Below, one piece after another: positions 1-13,445 of a stretch of DNA of 64,000 nucleotides; the first letter of the stretch is position 1, and the number at the start of each line of letters is the position of its first letter. Both the position numbers and the translations under genes were made by a program. The notes beneath the pieces were generated by a model. It searched no databases, was not told the origin of the DNA, and was given only the letters and a program-made list of their open reading frames with translations. This stretch comes from Marthasterias glacialis (lineage: Eukaryota; Echinodermata; Asteroidea; Forcipulatida; Asteriidae), in contig OU452239.1 of NCBI GenBank assembly GCA_911728455.2, positions 3,299,884-3,363,883 of the forward strand, read 5' to 3'.

Positions 1-893
1 TGGTTGAAGCAAAATTTGCAGAGTCTGCAAACTGACAAGAATGCAACGCTCACAGCATAATTCACGATGATTGAATTTACACATCGTGAGTTCTTGATGC
101 ATCAAGTAAAAGCTCATAAATGACACATTTTTCGATGACCGTATTTCCTTCGCGGGAAAGCTTCACAGCGACGTGGTCACTGAAGTAGCGAGGGTGGCTG
201 CCTCACGTGTAAATGTGCAGTGGAAATACTAGGCTGTTTATAGTAATATACCTGCAATGCTTTTTATCCATTACATTATAATAGTATTCATTTTATCCCT
301 TGTGGTCCAATATCCTTTTCTTCTATTCTTGTTTATTTTTCATTATTCATTTTCAGTTTCCCGCTGTGGAGCTTTGTTTTACTGCCTTGGAATTATTTAT
401 TTTCCATTTCGTGTTTAAACTATGTTTCACCCATCCGAAGCTAAAGTGGAGGGTAATGGACCATCGTTAACATTAAACTAGTTAACGAGTAATACATCGA
501 ACAGTAACTTTACGACCACACAAAATATTGTAATAAAATGTTCTAATTTTATTATACACAGAGGGTTGATTGTAGTTGTGGGTAATATGTCGAGGCCACC
601 GTACTATATTACTGGCCACTAAAACTACCTTCACCCTCATATTAGTACGACAGGTAGATGATTGGTAATCTGCCTTTAATGATACACGCATGGAACTTGG
701 CACACAGAGTGTGTCATGAGAAAGATATTTGGCTAAAGGGCCATCGCAGATTTGTCCTTTGAAAAATTATAGGTAGAATACCGAGCAATTATGTTTCCTC
801 TTGGAGCTGACCACGATATAAAATAGTTTGTATCCCCTTTCACTTCCTTTAGGTTCCTATATAATATAGTGCTCGTGTGTATTTTAATCTGAC
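1..893. other. Non-coding sequence, nothing recognised
   Basis: AT-rich sequence with no open frame of note and no repeat seen elsewhere in the window. Confidence 0.5.
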
Positions 894-1000
894 AGGTCCC
901 AATTTCACAGAGCTACTTAACTATTAAGCAAAACTATAAAGCAGGATACCAGTCACATAATGGAACACGTGAATGGCTGATACTACCTTATTCTACTAAT
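894..1000. repeat. Fragment of the GGGCCCAATTTCATAGAGC family
   Basis: Begins GGTCCCAATTTCACAGAGCT and continues CTTAACTATTAAGC, matching the end of the element at 25750-27284. The other end is missing. Confidence 0.5.
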
Positions 1001-1227
1001 AGGCTAATAGTATTGTTGTGCTTAGCTACTTTTTAAACTCTATAAAAGTGGATTGAGGTTCTTTCCTGTTTGTTAACGAGGATTTTGTCCATGGTTTATG
1101 TGACTACAAAGTATAAAAAACGTAGATTTTGAAGTGATAAGTTAGCATTTCCTGTTCTTGCGAAAAGAGTTTTTCTATCACTGCACTTCCGGTTAGTAGA
1201 CCGTGCACACTCGCGTGTATACGTATT

Positions 1228-1231
<4 letters not shown>

Positions 1232-1272
<41 letters not shown>
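1232..1272. repeat. Poly(A) run of about 41 bases
   Basis: An uninterrupted A run on the + strand. No retroposed gene body is recognisable beside it. Confidence 0.9.
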
Positions 1273-1273
<1 letters not shown>

Positions 1274-1458
1274 ATGTTGAGCAGGTCGGAGTCATCCAGG
1301 GAAGTACAAAAGTAAGCAAAATTGCATCAAAAAGATGTCTTTAACACAATTTTAGTGAATCTTGGGTTCTCGCGTGGTTTGCTTTGACGTACGGAGGAAG
1401 CAAAAATCGCACACTCGGGCAGAATACCCGTGAAGCTTGCAGAGACTATATCCCTATT

Positions 1459-1656
1459 CGAGGCCAAGGCTTGGGCTTCGGCTTAGACTCCAGCTTAGAC
1501 TCCGGCTTAGACTTTGGCTTAGGCTCTGGCTTAGACTCCGGTCTGGGCTCCGTCAGTTATTTTCAAAAAGGTACACTTTTGGTGCGGGACTTCAAACAGG
1601 CAGACCGAGCCTAAGCCGGGATCTAACTAAGCCTAAGCCCTGGTTTCGGCCTACGG
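1459..1656. repeat. Inverted-repeat element with internal 12-bp tandem repeats (GGCTTAGACTCC)
   Basis: The outer arms (AAGGCTTGGGCTTCGGCTT and its partner near 1625-1650) match the elements at 30456-30586, 43613-43735 and 43961-44537. In this copy the left arm has expanded into about six 12-bp repeats at 1468-1550, which give a chance G-L-D-S-G-L reading frame. Confidence 0.65.
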
Positions 1657-2153
1657 ACCTTATGCATTGACGTCATCACGCCGCCATCTTAGACGTAAAA
1701 TAATGATGAAACAATGGTAAAAAGCACATCTGTGTACTCGCGGCGCACATGATGGGCCAATTAGCCTTTGCCGTGAAATATGCTAATTACATTCACGCGT
1801 GCGTATAGATACTATTGGTTGGCAAACGTCTTGTGCACTTAGGCAGACTCATAAACACGTATGCGTCACGCAGCCATCAGCCCCATACAAAAATGCGCCA
1901 TGTTCCTTCATTTTGCTATTCAGTAGTGTAAAGTGCGCACGCGCTATGCGCAATTTGCATAACTTGGGACGGGTCTATAGACCTTATGCACATGACGTCG
2001 GAGGGCACCCTTGCCTAGAGGTCAAAAGGAGCCTGTTCATTGGCCAATCCTGTACACTGCGCATACAAATAATTATGTGGATTTCCATTGTTTCATCATC
2101 GTTTTACCTGTAAGATGGCGGCTGGATGACGTCAATGCATATAAGGTCTATTG
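1656..2153. repeat. Inverted-repeat element with arms of about 60 bp
   Basis: The left arm 1656-1717 (ACCTTATGCATTGACGTCAT, then CGCCGCCATCTTA) is the inverse of 2087-2153. The right part, 1977-2153, is the same short unit as 7355-7533. Both arms carry a CRE-like TGACGTCA core and an AAGATGGCGGC box. Confidence 0.6.
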
Positions 2154-2204
2154 AGCAACCTTATTTAAACCTCTCTCAGAGTAAGTCCCACTCAAATGAC
2201 GTCA

Positions 2205-2512
2205 TGTGCGTAAGGTTGATTCCATAGAAGGTTGGCGTAGTGATATTTTTTCCTCGCCTTCCACCTCTAGGACCCCGGTACGAATCCCACCAGGGGCACT
2301 GCGTTTATTGGGCTTTCCACTCCCTACCAGAGTAAGTGGGTTTTCCCTGGAATATTTCTCTGGGTTTTCCTCCCACAAAAAAGTCATCTAAAACTGAAAC
2401 TTCCTTCCTTGTCGCCTCTCCATGGGGCTCTTGGATAGTATAGTGATTAAGTTCGCTTTTCTGAAAATCGTTGGCTTCACAACCAGAATTAATAAATGAA
2501 ATGAAATGAAAT
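2205..2512 (+). mobile_element. tRNA-derived SINE with an AATGA-type tail
   Basis: A tRNA-like head with a B-box-like GGTACGAATCCC near 2276 is followed by a body with CTGGGTTTTCCTCCCAC and GTCGCCTCTCC. The end at 2494-2512 is a short tandem tail (AAATG units), the usual 3' end of such SINEs. It is a single copy here. Confidence 0.6.
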
Positions 2513-3337
2513 AAAACAGCAGTTACTTGGGAAAACTGTATGCATAATCCATAAATTGAATGCCATGAAACATTGCCATGCTATTACTTGCAATAAGTAA
2601 TTTATAAATATTTTAGTTTCATTTTTGTTGCAAAGAGATCTCGTTTTTACCAAAGCTCTTTTAAAGAACTATACAGTGGCGGTGTCGCGTTGATTTTTTT
2701 TTTTAGTAATTAAGATTGAATCATTAGCTATACTCGTCTTGGAACAATGTTGACACTTGGTGAGAAAACGCACGCAGGGATAGCATTTTGTCTTTCTTGC
2801 ATCCACCGTGAACTGAACTATATAGCGTAAACAAGTTGTTGCCGTGCCTACGTCTCTTCGAGAATGATGACGACTGTGACCTTCCATTAACGAAGGCATT
2901 TTGTCCCACCTGAATAGACGCAATCATCACTTCTTATTTCTGAGTTATATAAATGATTTTAATTGAAACACCCAGCGTGCGGGACCGTGTGCTATTTGCT
3001 AAAAGCTCACTTACTTTCACTCAAGTTGTTTTAAAAGAATTAAAGAGAAGGTTATTCGTTTTTATAAAGGAAGTTATTTCCACTGCTCTATTTTCCAAGA
3101 AACGCATCGTCTATCAAAACACTAACCTGCGGAGGTTTTACCACCCGCAGAAGGAGCTCAATGAATGACAAAATATCACATCTTTTCAAATTGGATAATA
3201 AGTAAGTCATGACATTATTAAAGATAAAAGCATTTCAAGCAGACATTTTGTTCAGGGCTGCTTAGTTAGTTTTCTAACCCACAACGTACTTCGAATAACT
3301 TCCACCCGTTCAATTTATTAATAGTCTAATTGATTAT
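2513..3337. other. Non-coding sequence, nothing recognised
   Basis: No supported gene. Short open frames at 2669-2930 (minus) and 2953-3168 (plus) show no family features. Confidence 0.5.
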
Positions 3338-4955
3338 TGGGTGTTCGGGCACTCAGCCCGGAACACCTATTGATTTTGTTCGTTTTTTTTTTTTTTTTTT
3401 TAATACTTCTTCTTCTTCTTCTAACCGAACGTTGTCCGCTAACAAATGCACACTTCTTATAGTCACACAAACTTCAAACTTCACACACAGTTAGAACTTC
3501 ACTAGGACAGGAAACCGTTTGAGTGACGTCATGATGACGTCATCGGGTGTCGAATTACATTAAATCAAAGTTTATTATTTCAAAAAATCATAACTCCTGA
3601 AGTACACAATGGATTTTTACAATCTATACATCATCGGAAAGGTCATTCAAAACTGCGTAAACGCTCCACAGACATGACCCCAATTTGACCTTGTCTTCCG
3701 GTTCAAACCGGAAGTTGAAAATTTTTGAAAATTTCAAAAAATCATATTTTAAGAAGTACTTATCACATGATCACAAATCTTGCATCAGATGGTAGAGAAT
3801 TGAGTCTTCTCAAACTTTTGCATTGGAGTGACACCATTTTGACCTTTACTTCCGGTTCAAACCGGACGTTTAACGCAAATCGATTGTCCGTGTGCGTTCA
3901 AGCGTGTCCAACATTGCTGTACAAAATCCAATGCCATTATACATGTACACGTGTGTGTGTGTGCCTGGCTGTGTGACATGGATGCCCCATTGCTATGCAC
4001 ATTAACCACACGTTGTTCTTAGTCTCTTCTCAAGGTGCATACTCCACGCTTTGTTAGTCTTTAATACAGGGCTTATTTAAACATTTAAAAATCAACAAAA
4101 AATCAACCGTTTGAGGTATGAACATAATTCTTTCGACAAATGTCAAGGTAAGGGAGGGTCTTTCTTTATGACACAAAAAGTGACCTCTGTGATATCTACT
4201 TCCGGTCAAACCGGAAGTAGCTTTTTATATAAAATTGCTAAGAGCTAGGAACATGATTCTTTCACCAAATACCAAGGTTAGGAAAGGTCATTCTCTGTTG
4301 CACATTGGGTGACCTCTATGACCTCTATTTCCGTTCAAACCGGAAGTAGCTCCTCATGTAAAAGTGGTTAGAGTTAGGAACAAGATTATTTCGATAAATG
4401 TCAAGGTTAGGGAAGGTCTTCATTTGTGAAACGTTTAGTGACCTTTGTGACATCTACTTCCGGTCAAACCGGAAGTAGCTCTTTATTTAAAAATGGTGAG
4501 AGCTAGGAACATGATTCTTTCACCACATACCAAGGTTAGGGAGGGTCCTTCTCTGTTGCACATTGGGTGACCTCTGTGACCTCTACTTCCGGTCAAACCG
4601 GAAGTAGCTCCTCATTTATGCATGGTAAGAGCTAGGAACATGATTCTTTCACCAAATACCAAGGTTAGGGAAGGTCCTTCTTTGTCACACATTGCGTGAC
4701 CTCTCTGAACTCTACTTCCGGTCAAACCGGAAGTACCTCCTCATTTAAAAGTGGTTAGAAATTCCTGTCCAAACCGGATGTTCAAATTAAATATTGTATT
4801 ATAAACCTCAATTTAACGTATGTTTTTCTTCATATTTTCTTAAATATAAGTTGGATTAACTTTTAATTTCATTTAACTTTTAACACATAAAATATTTTTT
4901 ATACATCACACTCCGAACACCTAGTTTTTGTGATGCCACAAAAACTCATTTCTAG
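3338..4955 (+). mobile_element. Helitron/Helentron-like non-autonomous element, copy A, apparently full length
   Basis: It starts with a hairpin (GGTGTTCGGG...CCCGGAACACC, 3341-3368) followed by a T-rich and CTT-repeat stretch. The middle holds sequence shared with the copies at 24949 and 28174. A five-unit tandem array follows (period about 128 bp, about 4195-4735), each unit built round the palindrome ACTTCCGGTCAAACCGGAAG. The end carries CCGAACACCT (4913-4922), the inverse of the 5' AGGTGTTCGG, then a stem-loop GTTTTTGTG-ATGC-CACAAAAAC (about 4925-4946) and terminal CTAG before T. Subterminal inverted repeats, a 3' stem-loop and CTAG fit Helitron/Helentron-type elements, and the internal tandem core recalls the pearl/HINE elements of marine invertebrates. 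It has no Rep/helicase frame. Confidence 0.72.
4195..4735 (+). repeat. Minisatellite inside element A, about 128-bp period, five units
   Basis: The palindrome ACTTCCGGTCAAACCGGAAG recurs near 4197, 4324, 4455, 4584 and 4712. The spacer repeats GAGCTAGGAACATGATTC and CAAGGTTAGG. Confidence 0.85.
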
Positions 4956-7352
4956 TTAAAGTTGTCTTCGGATTGGGCGCTTTAGGGCTATAAAAAGCGA
5001 GATTTTTTTAAATGAAATAAAATGTGATTGGAAATGTATTTTAAAAGTAGGATATAGTAATAAGGCGCACGTGATACTGTCACAGCTTAAACCCGGGTTA
5101 AGATTATAAATAATCGGTCTAATCTGATGACACACATCCTAATCCTATAATGTGTTCGAAATAACTGCGTGTACGGCTATGGCCGGACCGCTGAAAAGTC
5201 CCATTCTTCATCGTTGCCGCTGTAGTCAAAGTGTGGTCTGGCCGAAGCCACGGCTGAAGGATAATCAGTTTGTAAAAATGTTACACATTTTTCAAATATA
5301 GTGTTGCATTTGTTGGGGGGGGGGGGGGAAGAAAGAAAAAAAAACGATAATGGGATGTGTTTGTAAAAATTTTTGAATTTTTATCAACAAAAGAAATGTC
5401 CGACTTTCAGCGACACTGTCAAAATTTGACGACAACGAGTTCGGAGCATTTCGGATATTTTCGGAAAAGGAGGAATTCCTCCTTTTTTGTCACGTGACAT
5501 TTTGGTGATACCGGACCCTAAAATCGACAGAGAAGAGCCGGATATTTTGGGATCTGGGAACCAGACCACCAGTTCGTCTGCTTATTTTCGTGTTCTCTCG
5601 TTTGAATTATAGTTTTATCGAGACAGTCGAGAAGATGGATCCATAATTATTTTTCTCTCATACTATTTATTATTTTCGTATTTAGTAGTTTCAATCTATT
5701 CTATCATAAAACTCTAATAAAAACAAACTATTATTGTTATTATCATTAAGAAACAAAATCACCCACGTCTATTGAAATAAATGTAATTTTGATTTTAAAT
5801 GGAAAAAGAACAAGAAAATGAATGTACAAAATTTAAAATCAACTGCGTTATATATTTATTTAATTAACTAATATTAATTAATATTAATTAATATTTATTT
5901 AATTAACTAATACCAAACGAGCAGTGCTTCATGTAATGGCTGATAGTGCAGTTTTCTCACTTTGTGTGATTCAATGTATACATGAAGAAAAAAACCCGTG
6001 ATACTTTGGGCCCGTCCGGGTCAGGAGAAAATAGTGAAAAACCGTACACACTTTTCAGTATGTAAACACATTGTTCTTAATTTTGATTGTTAAAATCGAA
6101 ATTAAAATCGGGGTCTTCAAATTCTATTTTGCTCAACTTTACTTTCTACGGAAGATTGGCGCTGGTCTGAACTTCATAATCCCTCAGTACGCTTTCAGAC
6201 TGATACTACTTTAAAAAATGTTTAAATGGATATCAATCCTGTATTCTACCTTTTACAAACACACACACATAAATAATCACCACAGAAGCTCCTACTAAAT
6301 CCTTACACTTTTATCAATCACCCACCAACGTGAGATGATAATTTTAATTGAAATGTCATTCATTGTATCCTCTGGAGAAAAAAAAAACATTTCCTTTTCT
6401 TCTCCCTCATGGTTAACAATCCAGTCGTATATCTCTCCGTTTGTGTTGCTTAAATAATTTCAATCGATCCGCTATGCAGACTGGAAGTGGAGAAAAATCC
6501 AATTAATTTCATCACGACCAATGATTGTGTGTTTGTCATTCAAATTACGCAGGCAGATGATGGTATTGTACAGCCAGTTCTGGCAGTGATTGACCCAAGC
6601 ATTGGGTGGCATTATGACGGCAGGTCTGTGACACGAACATGGTATTGACTACCTTCAGGCAATCATCAGGTCCTGCCACAATGGCGGAGGCAGACCTTAT
6701 TGAAGTTGGTAAGTACAGTTTCCATTGTATCTAACTTTCTTTATTGTTTTTCGATTAATCACGCTCACTATGAGTTGCAAAGAGGACGTCCTGGACTAGT
6801 GGCATACCCATAAACCGTCGACTTGGCTGCGGGCAGACGGTGTGTTCTATTGTCACGGGAGACTCTCGCCTACTTTGTACGACTCTCGCCTACTTCGTTC
6901 GACTCATGACGCTTCTATAAAAACGTAAACACCAAGCAAAACAGTAGTCTTGTACTCGATAAATTGAGTTTTGTGAGAAAGTATTGGGGTCTTTTACACA
7001 ATCTTACAAAAAGCAGTAACACTGGCAACTATAGTTTTCTCCAACCAACTGCAAAGTCAGCCTTGTTCACGTGAGTGCCACTTCTCCACCTGCACTCGAT
7101 TTAAAAAGTGCTAAATAGATCTTCAGAACAATCTTATAAATTCTGATGTCACAATAGGATTTACTTGACGAATCTTAGGAATTTGTGGAATGAATCTCGG
7201 TGAGTAATATGTTATGTATTGTCTGATTTTATGTACCAAACCAAAAATAACATGGCTTCTATAAACTGACTGGGTTGAGATGTGCTGGAATTGTGTGTGA
7301 CAAAGTGTTAAGGCTGCCGTGGAGACAATTTGCTCCTTTCTTCCAAGTTGTC
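4956..7352. other. Non-coding, AT-rich; small palindromes and low-complexity tracts only
   Basis: Holds a short inverted-repeat segment (5155-5262, GGCTATGGCCGGACCG against TGGTCTGGCCGAAGCCA), a G run at 5317-5329 and an AATTAATATT-rich stretch at 5850-5910. No gene seen. Confidence 0.5.
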
Positions 7353-7354
7353 TA

Positions 7355-7533
7355 TAGATAGACCTTATGTACATGACGTCATTTGAGTAGGGCGCCCTCG
7401 TCTAGAGGTCAAAATGAGGTTGTTCATTGGCCAATCCTGTGCGCCGCGCGTACAAATCTCTGCGTTTCCATTGTTACATCATCGATTTACCTCCAAGATG
7501 GCGGCGTGATGACGTCAATGCATGAGGTCTATA
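7355..7533. repeat. Short palindromic element, same family as 1977-2153
   Basis: Begins ATAGACCTTATGTACATGAC and ends with the inverse (GTCAATGCATGAGGTCTAT). The interior shares GTTCATTGGCCAATCCTGT and CAAGATGGCGGCG with the 2 kb copy. Confidence 0.75.
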
Positions 7534-7669
7534 GGTCACTCATGATGGAAGGGAGCAAAGACACTCAAGGTCTGTAAATGGCATGCAACAAAAAAGCCCA
7601 CACAATGTAGACGGCTCCCCCCGGTCACCGTTGCAACTCTTGGCTTATCGGTACAGCAACATGTCAAGG

Positions 7670-7812
7670 GTCGATTTCACAATGCACTAAGATTCATTTT
7701 AAGATGAGTTGTCAGTATTACCATAGTAATTTGCATTGTGACATCACACTTTGTTTAGCAATTTAGAGTGATTCGCAGTTAAGACCAATCTTAGCTCTTT
7801 GTGAAATTGAGT
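7670..7812. repeat. Palindromic element (GATTTCACAAAG family), copy 1
   Basis: Bounded by GTCGATTTCACAATGCAC and its inverse CTTTGTGAAATTG, with TTTAAGATGAGTTGTCAGTA inside. The same sequence lies at 52184-52323 and 63252 onward. Confidence 0.75.
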
Positions 7813-10519
7813 GCCGTCAGTGTAAAGGCAAAAAACCAATATATGAGAATCAGTACACCAATTTTATCATACAGCCGCCATTCTTGTCAGTCATTTCACA
7901 ATGAGTGGCCGTGAGTGTCAATATTGTCACCTAAAGGGTACATTATTTTTCATCCCCTAGTTTTAAATAAACACAAATTTCATCGAATTCGGTGCTCATG
8001 TTTTAACAACAAACAGGACAACTGACATAATTGGCACTCATTGCCACTCATTGTAAAATGACTGACAGGAATGGCGGCTGTAAGAGAAACTGAGATCTAG
8101 ATTACAGATTCCACCGATGTCTCGGTTTGTGTACATTAATTAAAACGACGGGAAGCTGCACGGATGTCTATATTTACACCTTCGTTACAGCTCCATGAAT
8201 TTATTTCGTCATATAATTGGCTTTTGGATAGAACGAGTTGATTTATCGTCCACCACAGTACTAAATCATCAATATTTCGTCTTTCATTGTTGGCTTTACA
8301 TTGAAATAAATGTGTCAACAGGTGTTATTATTTGTGAATTATGTAAAGTTACTCAATAATTCAGGCAACATCCAAATGTACCATCTTGTCTTGCCTGAAG
8401 GGTACACTGTTTTCATTCTCTAGTTCTTAATAAACAAACCAACCTGTACCAAAAAATCATCAAATTCTCTGCTCGTGGTTTAAAAAGAACAACAAAAACT
8501 CTAAATGTTTTTTTCAGCGATTTATTTCGATTTCGACAATCGAAATAAAGCCACCGTGATTTGTGGAGTTTCAAACGCTAATTTTTCGACAGTATATCTA
8601 CAGTATGTTTAACAATATTTCTCTGGAGGATATTTAGTAATAATTGTAGGAAGTTATTAAAACCAACGATTTTTTTCTAAATTAAAACTAGCCATTTACC
8701 AGTCACGTATCTTTATACTTTGGCTATAAAATAAAACTTGCAATAAAAAAAACATATTGCTCATATTCACAGAAGCATTGTACTTTGTTATACCGCGGTA
8801 ATATGTAAGTGGACTTTATTGGTCAAGAACCAATCACACGTCATGATGTGCTACAAAAAGACGCATGTACATTAATCAGGAGAACATGAGTGATATACCC
8901 CACGGGGTACATTACCTAAATCGTGCCCACTGTTGGTCGTTTCTACCGCCTTGTATACATACAACAGTATAAAAAGCCCCGGGTATGAGGTTGTAATTAC
9001 GCTGGTACCAGGTAAATTGATTTACGTTCCTGTGCGATGTGCCTGCGTTTGAACAGTGAATCAATGTTTCCGTCTGTTCTTCTCCTTTCAACTACGTGTG
9101 ACAATTTCGTCGTAATAATGTTGAAAGATGAGGACAGATCGCTTCAATCTATTACCATGATTTAACAAAACAACTTGTTGCACGCTGTGTGATTGGGGTC
9201 CATGGGTTTTGTAGACCCTCAGGGACAATGGCACCTGAGGTAAAGCAGAGGGTGCCATTTGCTCCCCTTGCGCAGCGTAAACACTATGGATACATATGGA
9301 CAATTTGGATGCGTATATTTTATGTTATCATTCATATTTTGTGATACAAGATGATTAAGGAACATTGTAACATGGCTGTATTATTATAACATGGCGTTAT
9401 TTCATTAAAACATGGCTGCAAGACTATAGTTACTCTATCGCACAAACAGTCAAACATAACTGTTATCCTCAGGACAATAACAATATTTACGTCTGCGACA
9501 GACGTTATAGTTCAGGCGCTGAAACCGCAACTGAAGTTCATTGTAGTAACCCACTCCACTCAAAGTGGGATCATATTTGTGGTATTCAAAGCAAAGCTTA
9601 GCCGAACATCGGCAACATTCAAGAAAAGTGCTTGCTGGGCAATTTATCAACACACACACGACGTGTCTTCAACAAAGAAACCATTGTGAAGTTAGTGAGG
9701 TACATAATACAACTGGTATGTCATTATAAGCGATTTTACATTGTAGTTCTGTTATGTGATGTTCCTGTATGTCGCTCCAGTATGTCTGTCTGTGGGGAGG
9801 AGCCGATCATGCAAATTAAAACGATTCACGCTGCAAATCGCAGAATTCTCCCCTATATTAAACGGTGACCTGTAATGGGTGTGATGCTACGGGCTTGAAG
9901 CGAAGTTTTCGCGGTAAGCTCGATCGTGGAATTTGGCCCCTGATCAAGCTGGATCTTTTTGCGAATGTTCGACTGTGAACGAAGCTGTATATCTACCCAG
10001 TTTGTATTAGCTTTATTTATTTTCCTTGAGACTCAGAAGGGGTTTCTGATAAATTAGTCCAATGCAAATACTATATACTTATTATTTTCCAGATTGTAAT
10101 TTTGAATTTTTCTATTCCATTGATAAAACAAAAACAAACGGACCTGGGTACGAACGTATGATAACAACACTCCAAAGTCCGGAATTGTAGAAGTAATTTA
10201 TAGCTCACTCATACGAACCTTATTGATATTAATCCTTATCAATCTGCCCTATATTTTTTAGAAAGTTATTTTTAATTGCCTTGATAGATTTCACTTTCCA
10301 AACTCGGTGCATTTCAGATTCACACAGGACACTGTTTACAGTGGACACACTTCTGTTATATTATTTGTAAGCCAGTCAACAAACATAGCGCCATGGAGGG
10401 TAAAGTTACCATAAGAAGTGGGTTGGTACTCGGCAGAAAAACCAGTAAGTATGGATATGTAGCGATGATATCAGGCTACTATTCTCATAACACATTACTA
10501 TTATAGTCATCGTCACTAG
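7813..10519. other. Non-coding sequence, no gene recognised
   Basis: It has an imperfect inverted pair of ATTTCACAATGAGTGGC and GCCACTCATTGTAAAATGAC (about 7890-8070). CATGGCTG or CATGGCG recurs three times at 9370-9420. No open frame has family features. Confidence 0.45.
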
Positions 10520-10527
10520 GCCATCTC

Positions 10528-10690
10528 ATTCCTTAAACCTCTCAGCTCCCTGGGGAGTATACTGCCTGTGCTGCCAAGTGTGTAGCACACCAAGCTAAAT
10601 CAATCACAAGAACCATCTCTGCCCTCACAATGTGCCCACTTACTCCTGGGTGAAGAGAAGCAATCATGGTAAAGTGTCTGGCCAACATGA
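10528..10690 (-). mobile_element. SINE fragment (reverse)
   Basis: Read on the minus strand it contains TTTACCATGATTGCTTCTC, GGCACATTGTGAGGGCA and CTCCCCAGGGAGCTGAG. These words recur in the SINE pieces at 12736-12870 and 31375-31750. Confidence 0.45.
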
Positions 10691-12470
10691 ACAATTGTTA
10701 TCAACGGGATTTTGAAGGCCCCAAATGTGTATTGTTTCCGAGTGGTTCTTTGTGTATTTCCCGTAAGCAGTAATTTTCATTCACTTAAGCTTTGTGAAGT
10801 TGGGTTTGGGTTTGAGAAAAAGTGTTGTGATCGACTCTCTCAATTTACAGGCACATGACACAGCTCCTGGATTATGGGTGGATATGGTTCTTCATCCATT
10901 CTAATTGTGAAAATAGAATGTAAAAACTATCCGTAGATGAAACATTTGGTTTTATTCTTATTTTTTTCCTCTCGGTTTTGCGAACCATGGGGGAGGGGGG
11001 GGGGGGGAGAAAAAACTTCAAAATATTCACGTCCCATAGCAGTTTCCTCTTGTTTTATTATCAAGTTGTATTTTTGAATTATATAATTTTTTTTACTAGA
11101 ATGATGACGAGGTCTTGAGCGACAGTGTCAGACTAAGCCTACAAGGTCGTGACTGTGTGATAAACAGATCTAGCCGAAGGCCTGTGGATACAACAAACAA
11201 GCCTCAAAAGCTCATAAAAATTTGATGGCTAAATTTAATTAATGTTATGCCAAGGCTATGTGAGTGGTGCACAAAAAACATCAGCTATCATTTTACTAAT
11301 ACTAGTAAAGCATAACGAGTATTTGCATAATGCTAACTCTGTTTCCTTTGCTCATTAGAAATTCAAGTCATTTGACTTTATATGCGGGTATGCCCCCGTC
11401 AGGCCCCGCCCTTGATGCAGTTAAGTCCTTGTTGACACTGAACTTGGTTGGTCAATGAACGCATTAGCAGATAATTATTAATTAATCTCTTTGAATCCTG
11501 GAAAATGCATAAAAGGTACACTTCAGCCTCGTTGGGCGATTTTTTGAGCGGTAAAATAAAAATGACTGACTCAAACTTGACAAGAAAAGATCGTCCAAAA
11601 GTAGAATATAAACATCCACTACAATAACCCCCAACTTGGCCGATTTCGTGGTTATTAAACCAAAAACAAGGGTCACGTGACGTGCATGTGACTTCTGCTT
11701 CAACAATTTGAAACCGATAGCTCACCTGATCATTCAGCTAGCTGTATTTGCATCCGTTTAGAAATCGTATACTGGACCAAATGAAACTCCGATTGTTGGC
11801 AAGTGTCCGTGAATAGGTAACAAAAGGGGACATCATTCAAAATGAGGATCCACATTATTTATAATAACAATTTCAAAATCGTTATATTATGAGAGTCTGG
11901 GTAACGGACCGTGCCACGGTCACTGTATCTGAGGGGCTATAGCAAGTCAACAGCCCATTACATTGGATTTCGCGAACAGCTTATTTGAAATTTGGCAAGA
12001 CTAGGTATAAATGCTCACTTTTCCAACATTCTTTACCCGTTTTATAGTGATTTAGGTCTGCATTACAAACAAAATAACAGGCGGGTGGCTACATAGTCGT
12101 CTGACGCCGGTAGTGCATAACCCAAAATAAACCTCTTTTGTAGTAGAATACTTGGTAGTTTATGAAACAGTAATGTGATTAATATCAATGTCACAACATA
12201 CAACTTCAATAGAATGGCTTAGTAACTGTGCTATTATTACCAAAAGCCGACTTTTGGTGTGACTCTGTCGGTCACGGCATGCATTTGCATGGAGTTTGCC
12301 GTCAGCTCAGATGACGTAGTATCCACAAGAGGTCACGTGATGACATGTAAACATTGGTCGCGAACTCGGTCTATTGCGTCTCTTCTACAAGGTATATAAA
12401 TGAGAATCTGAGAGGGCGAGACAGTATAGACAGTGTTGGATTAACTCCTTTGTGCTAATTTAGCAGCTTG
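10691..12470. other. Non-coding sequence, nothing recognised
   Basis: A G run (about 10989-11008) and short unsupported open frames only (for example 11399-11725 minus, without domain signal). Confidence 0.45.
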
Positions 12471-12735
12471 GAGTTTTAAGCTCCCAAGGGAGTTAAGAAA
12501 GTTTGAAGAACGGTCCAAGTATGCCTGATGACACCAGGTGTATAAATAAGAAACTTTTAGGCTGAGATGGCATTGCGTTGGATTAAACCATTGGCGCTAA
12601 TATATGCAGCTTCACTGTAAAAAAAAAAGTTAGTCCAAACAACGCTTATTCGTGATATCAGACATCCTTTGACTAACTTACATAAAAATGATGTCTCATA
12701 TGACAAATTAAGGCTTTTTTGACTATTTTTTGACT

Positions 12736-12875
12736 ATATGCTCCCCAGGGAGTTGAGGAAAATTAAGGAATGGTCGAAGTATGTCTGATGACGCACACTG
12801 ATCTAGCTGGGGTGTACACTACATAAGAACTCTTTATTGCTATTGATATTATTATAATTATTGTTATTATTATCA
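12736..12875 (+). mobile_element. SINE 3' fragment with ATT-rich tail
   Basis: CTCCCCAGGGAGTTGAGG, then CACTACATAAGAACTC and an (ATT)n-like tail. A diverged second piece lies at about 12476-12545. Confidence 0.45.
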
Positions 12876-13445
12876 AAAGCAAGTATTAATGTCTGGCACC
12901 CAACCACCATTTATAATATTGTGTTTATGTCTGCATTAGTAGGCAATGAAAACTGATCCTATCTATTCGGAACAGGTGAGATATTACCCCTTATTGATTT
13001 GCACTGTGAGGGAAAAAATAATGACTGCCCCATTAATGCTTCATTCATAATGAATAGTGACTCACTCTGTCCTTTATAACAGACTCCTGGGATCTCTCCA
13101 CAATCTCCAAGACTGGCATAACATGAATTTTAAATTGTAGCCCAACCATGGGGACATATCAGTGGCGTAGATCAAGTTGAAAAGTGGGGATGATTTTGAA
13201 AATGGCGTCACACTAACTAATCTGTGATGAACAAAATATGTGACGCTAGTGCAAGTTTTTTCAAGAGACTTACCCAGCTGAGGTGCTAATATGTCAAACA
13301 AATTATCCCCTAAATTCCATTTTTTTAACAAGAAATGTACACAAGACGTTATTAATTAAGGTGCATGAAATCCCACCACGTTTTCGAAAACGTGTCCATC
13401 CAGAATTTGGAGACAATTTAAGGGTTTTTGTTTTCATAGATTTAT

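Noticed and set aside
1384-1670. Frames with Gly-Leu-Asp-Ser repeats
   Set aside because: They come from a 12-bp DNA repeat in an inverted-repeat element. There is no gene context.
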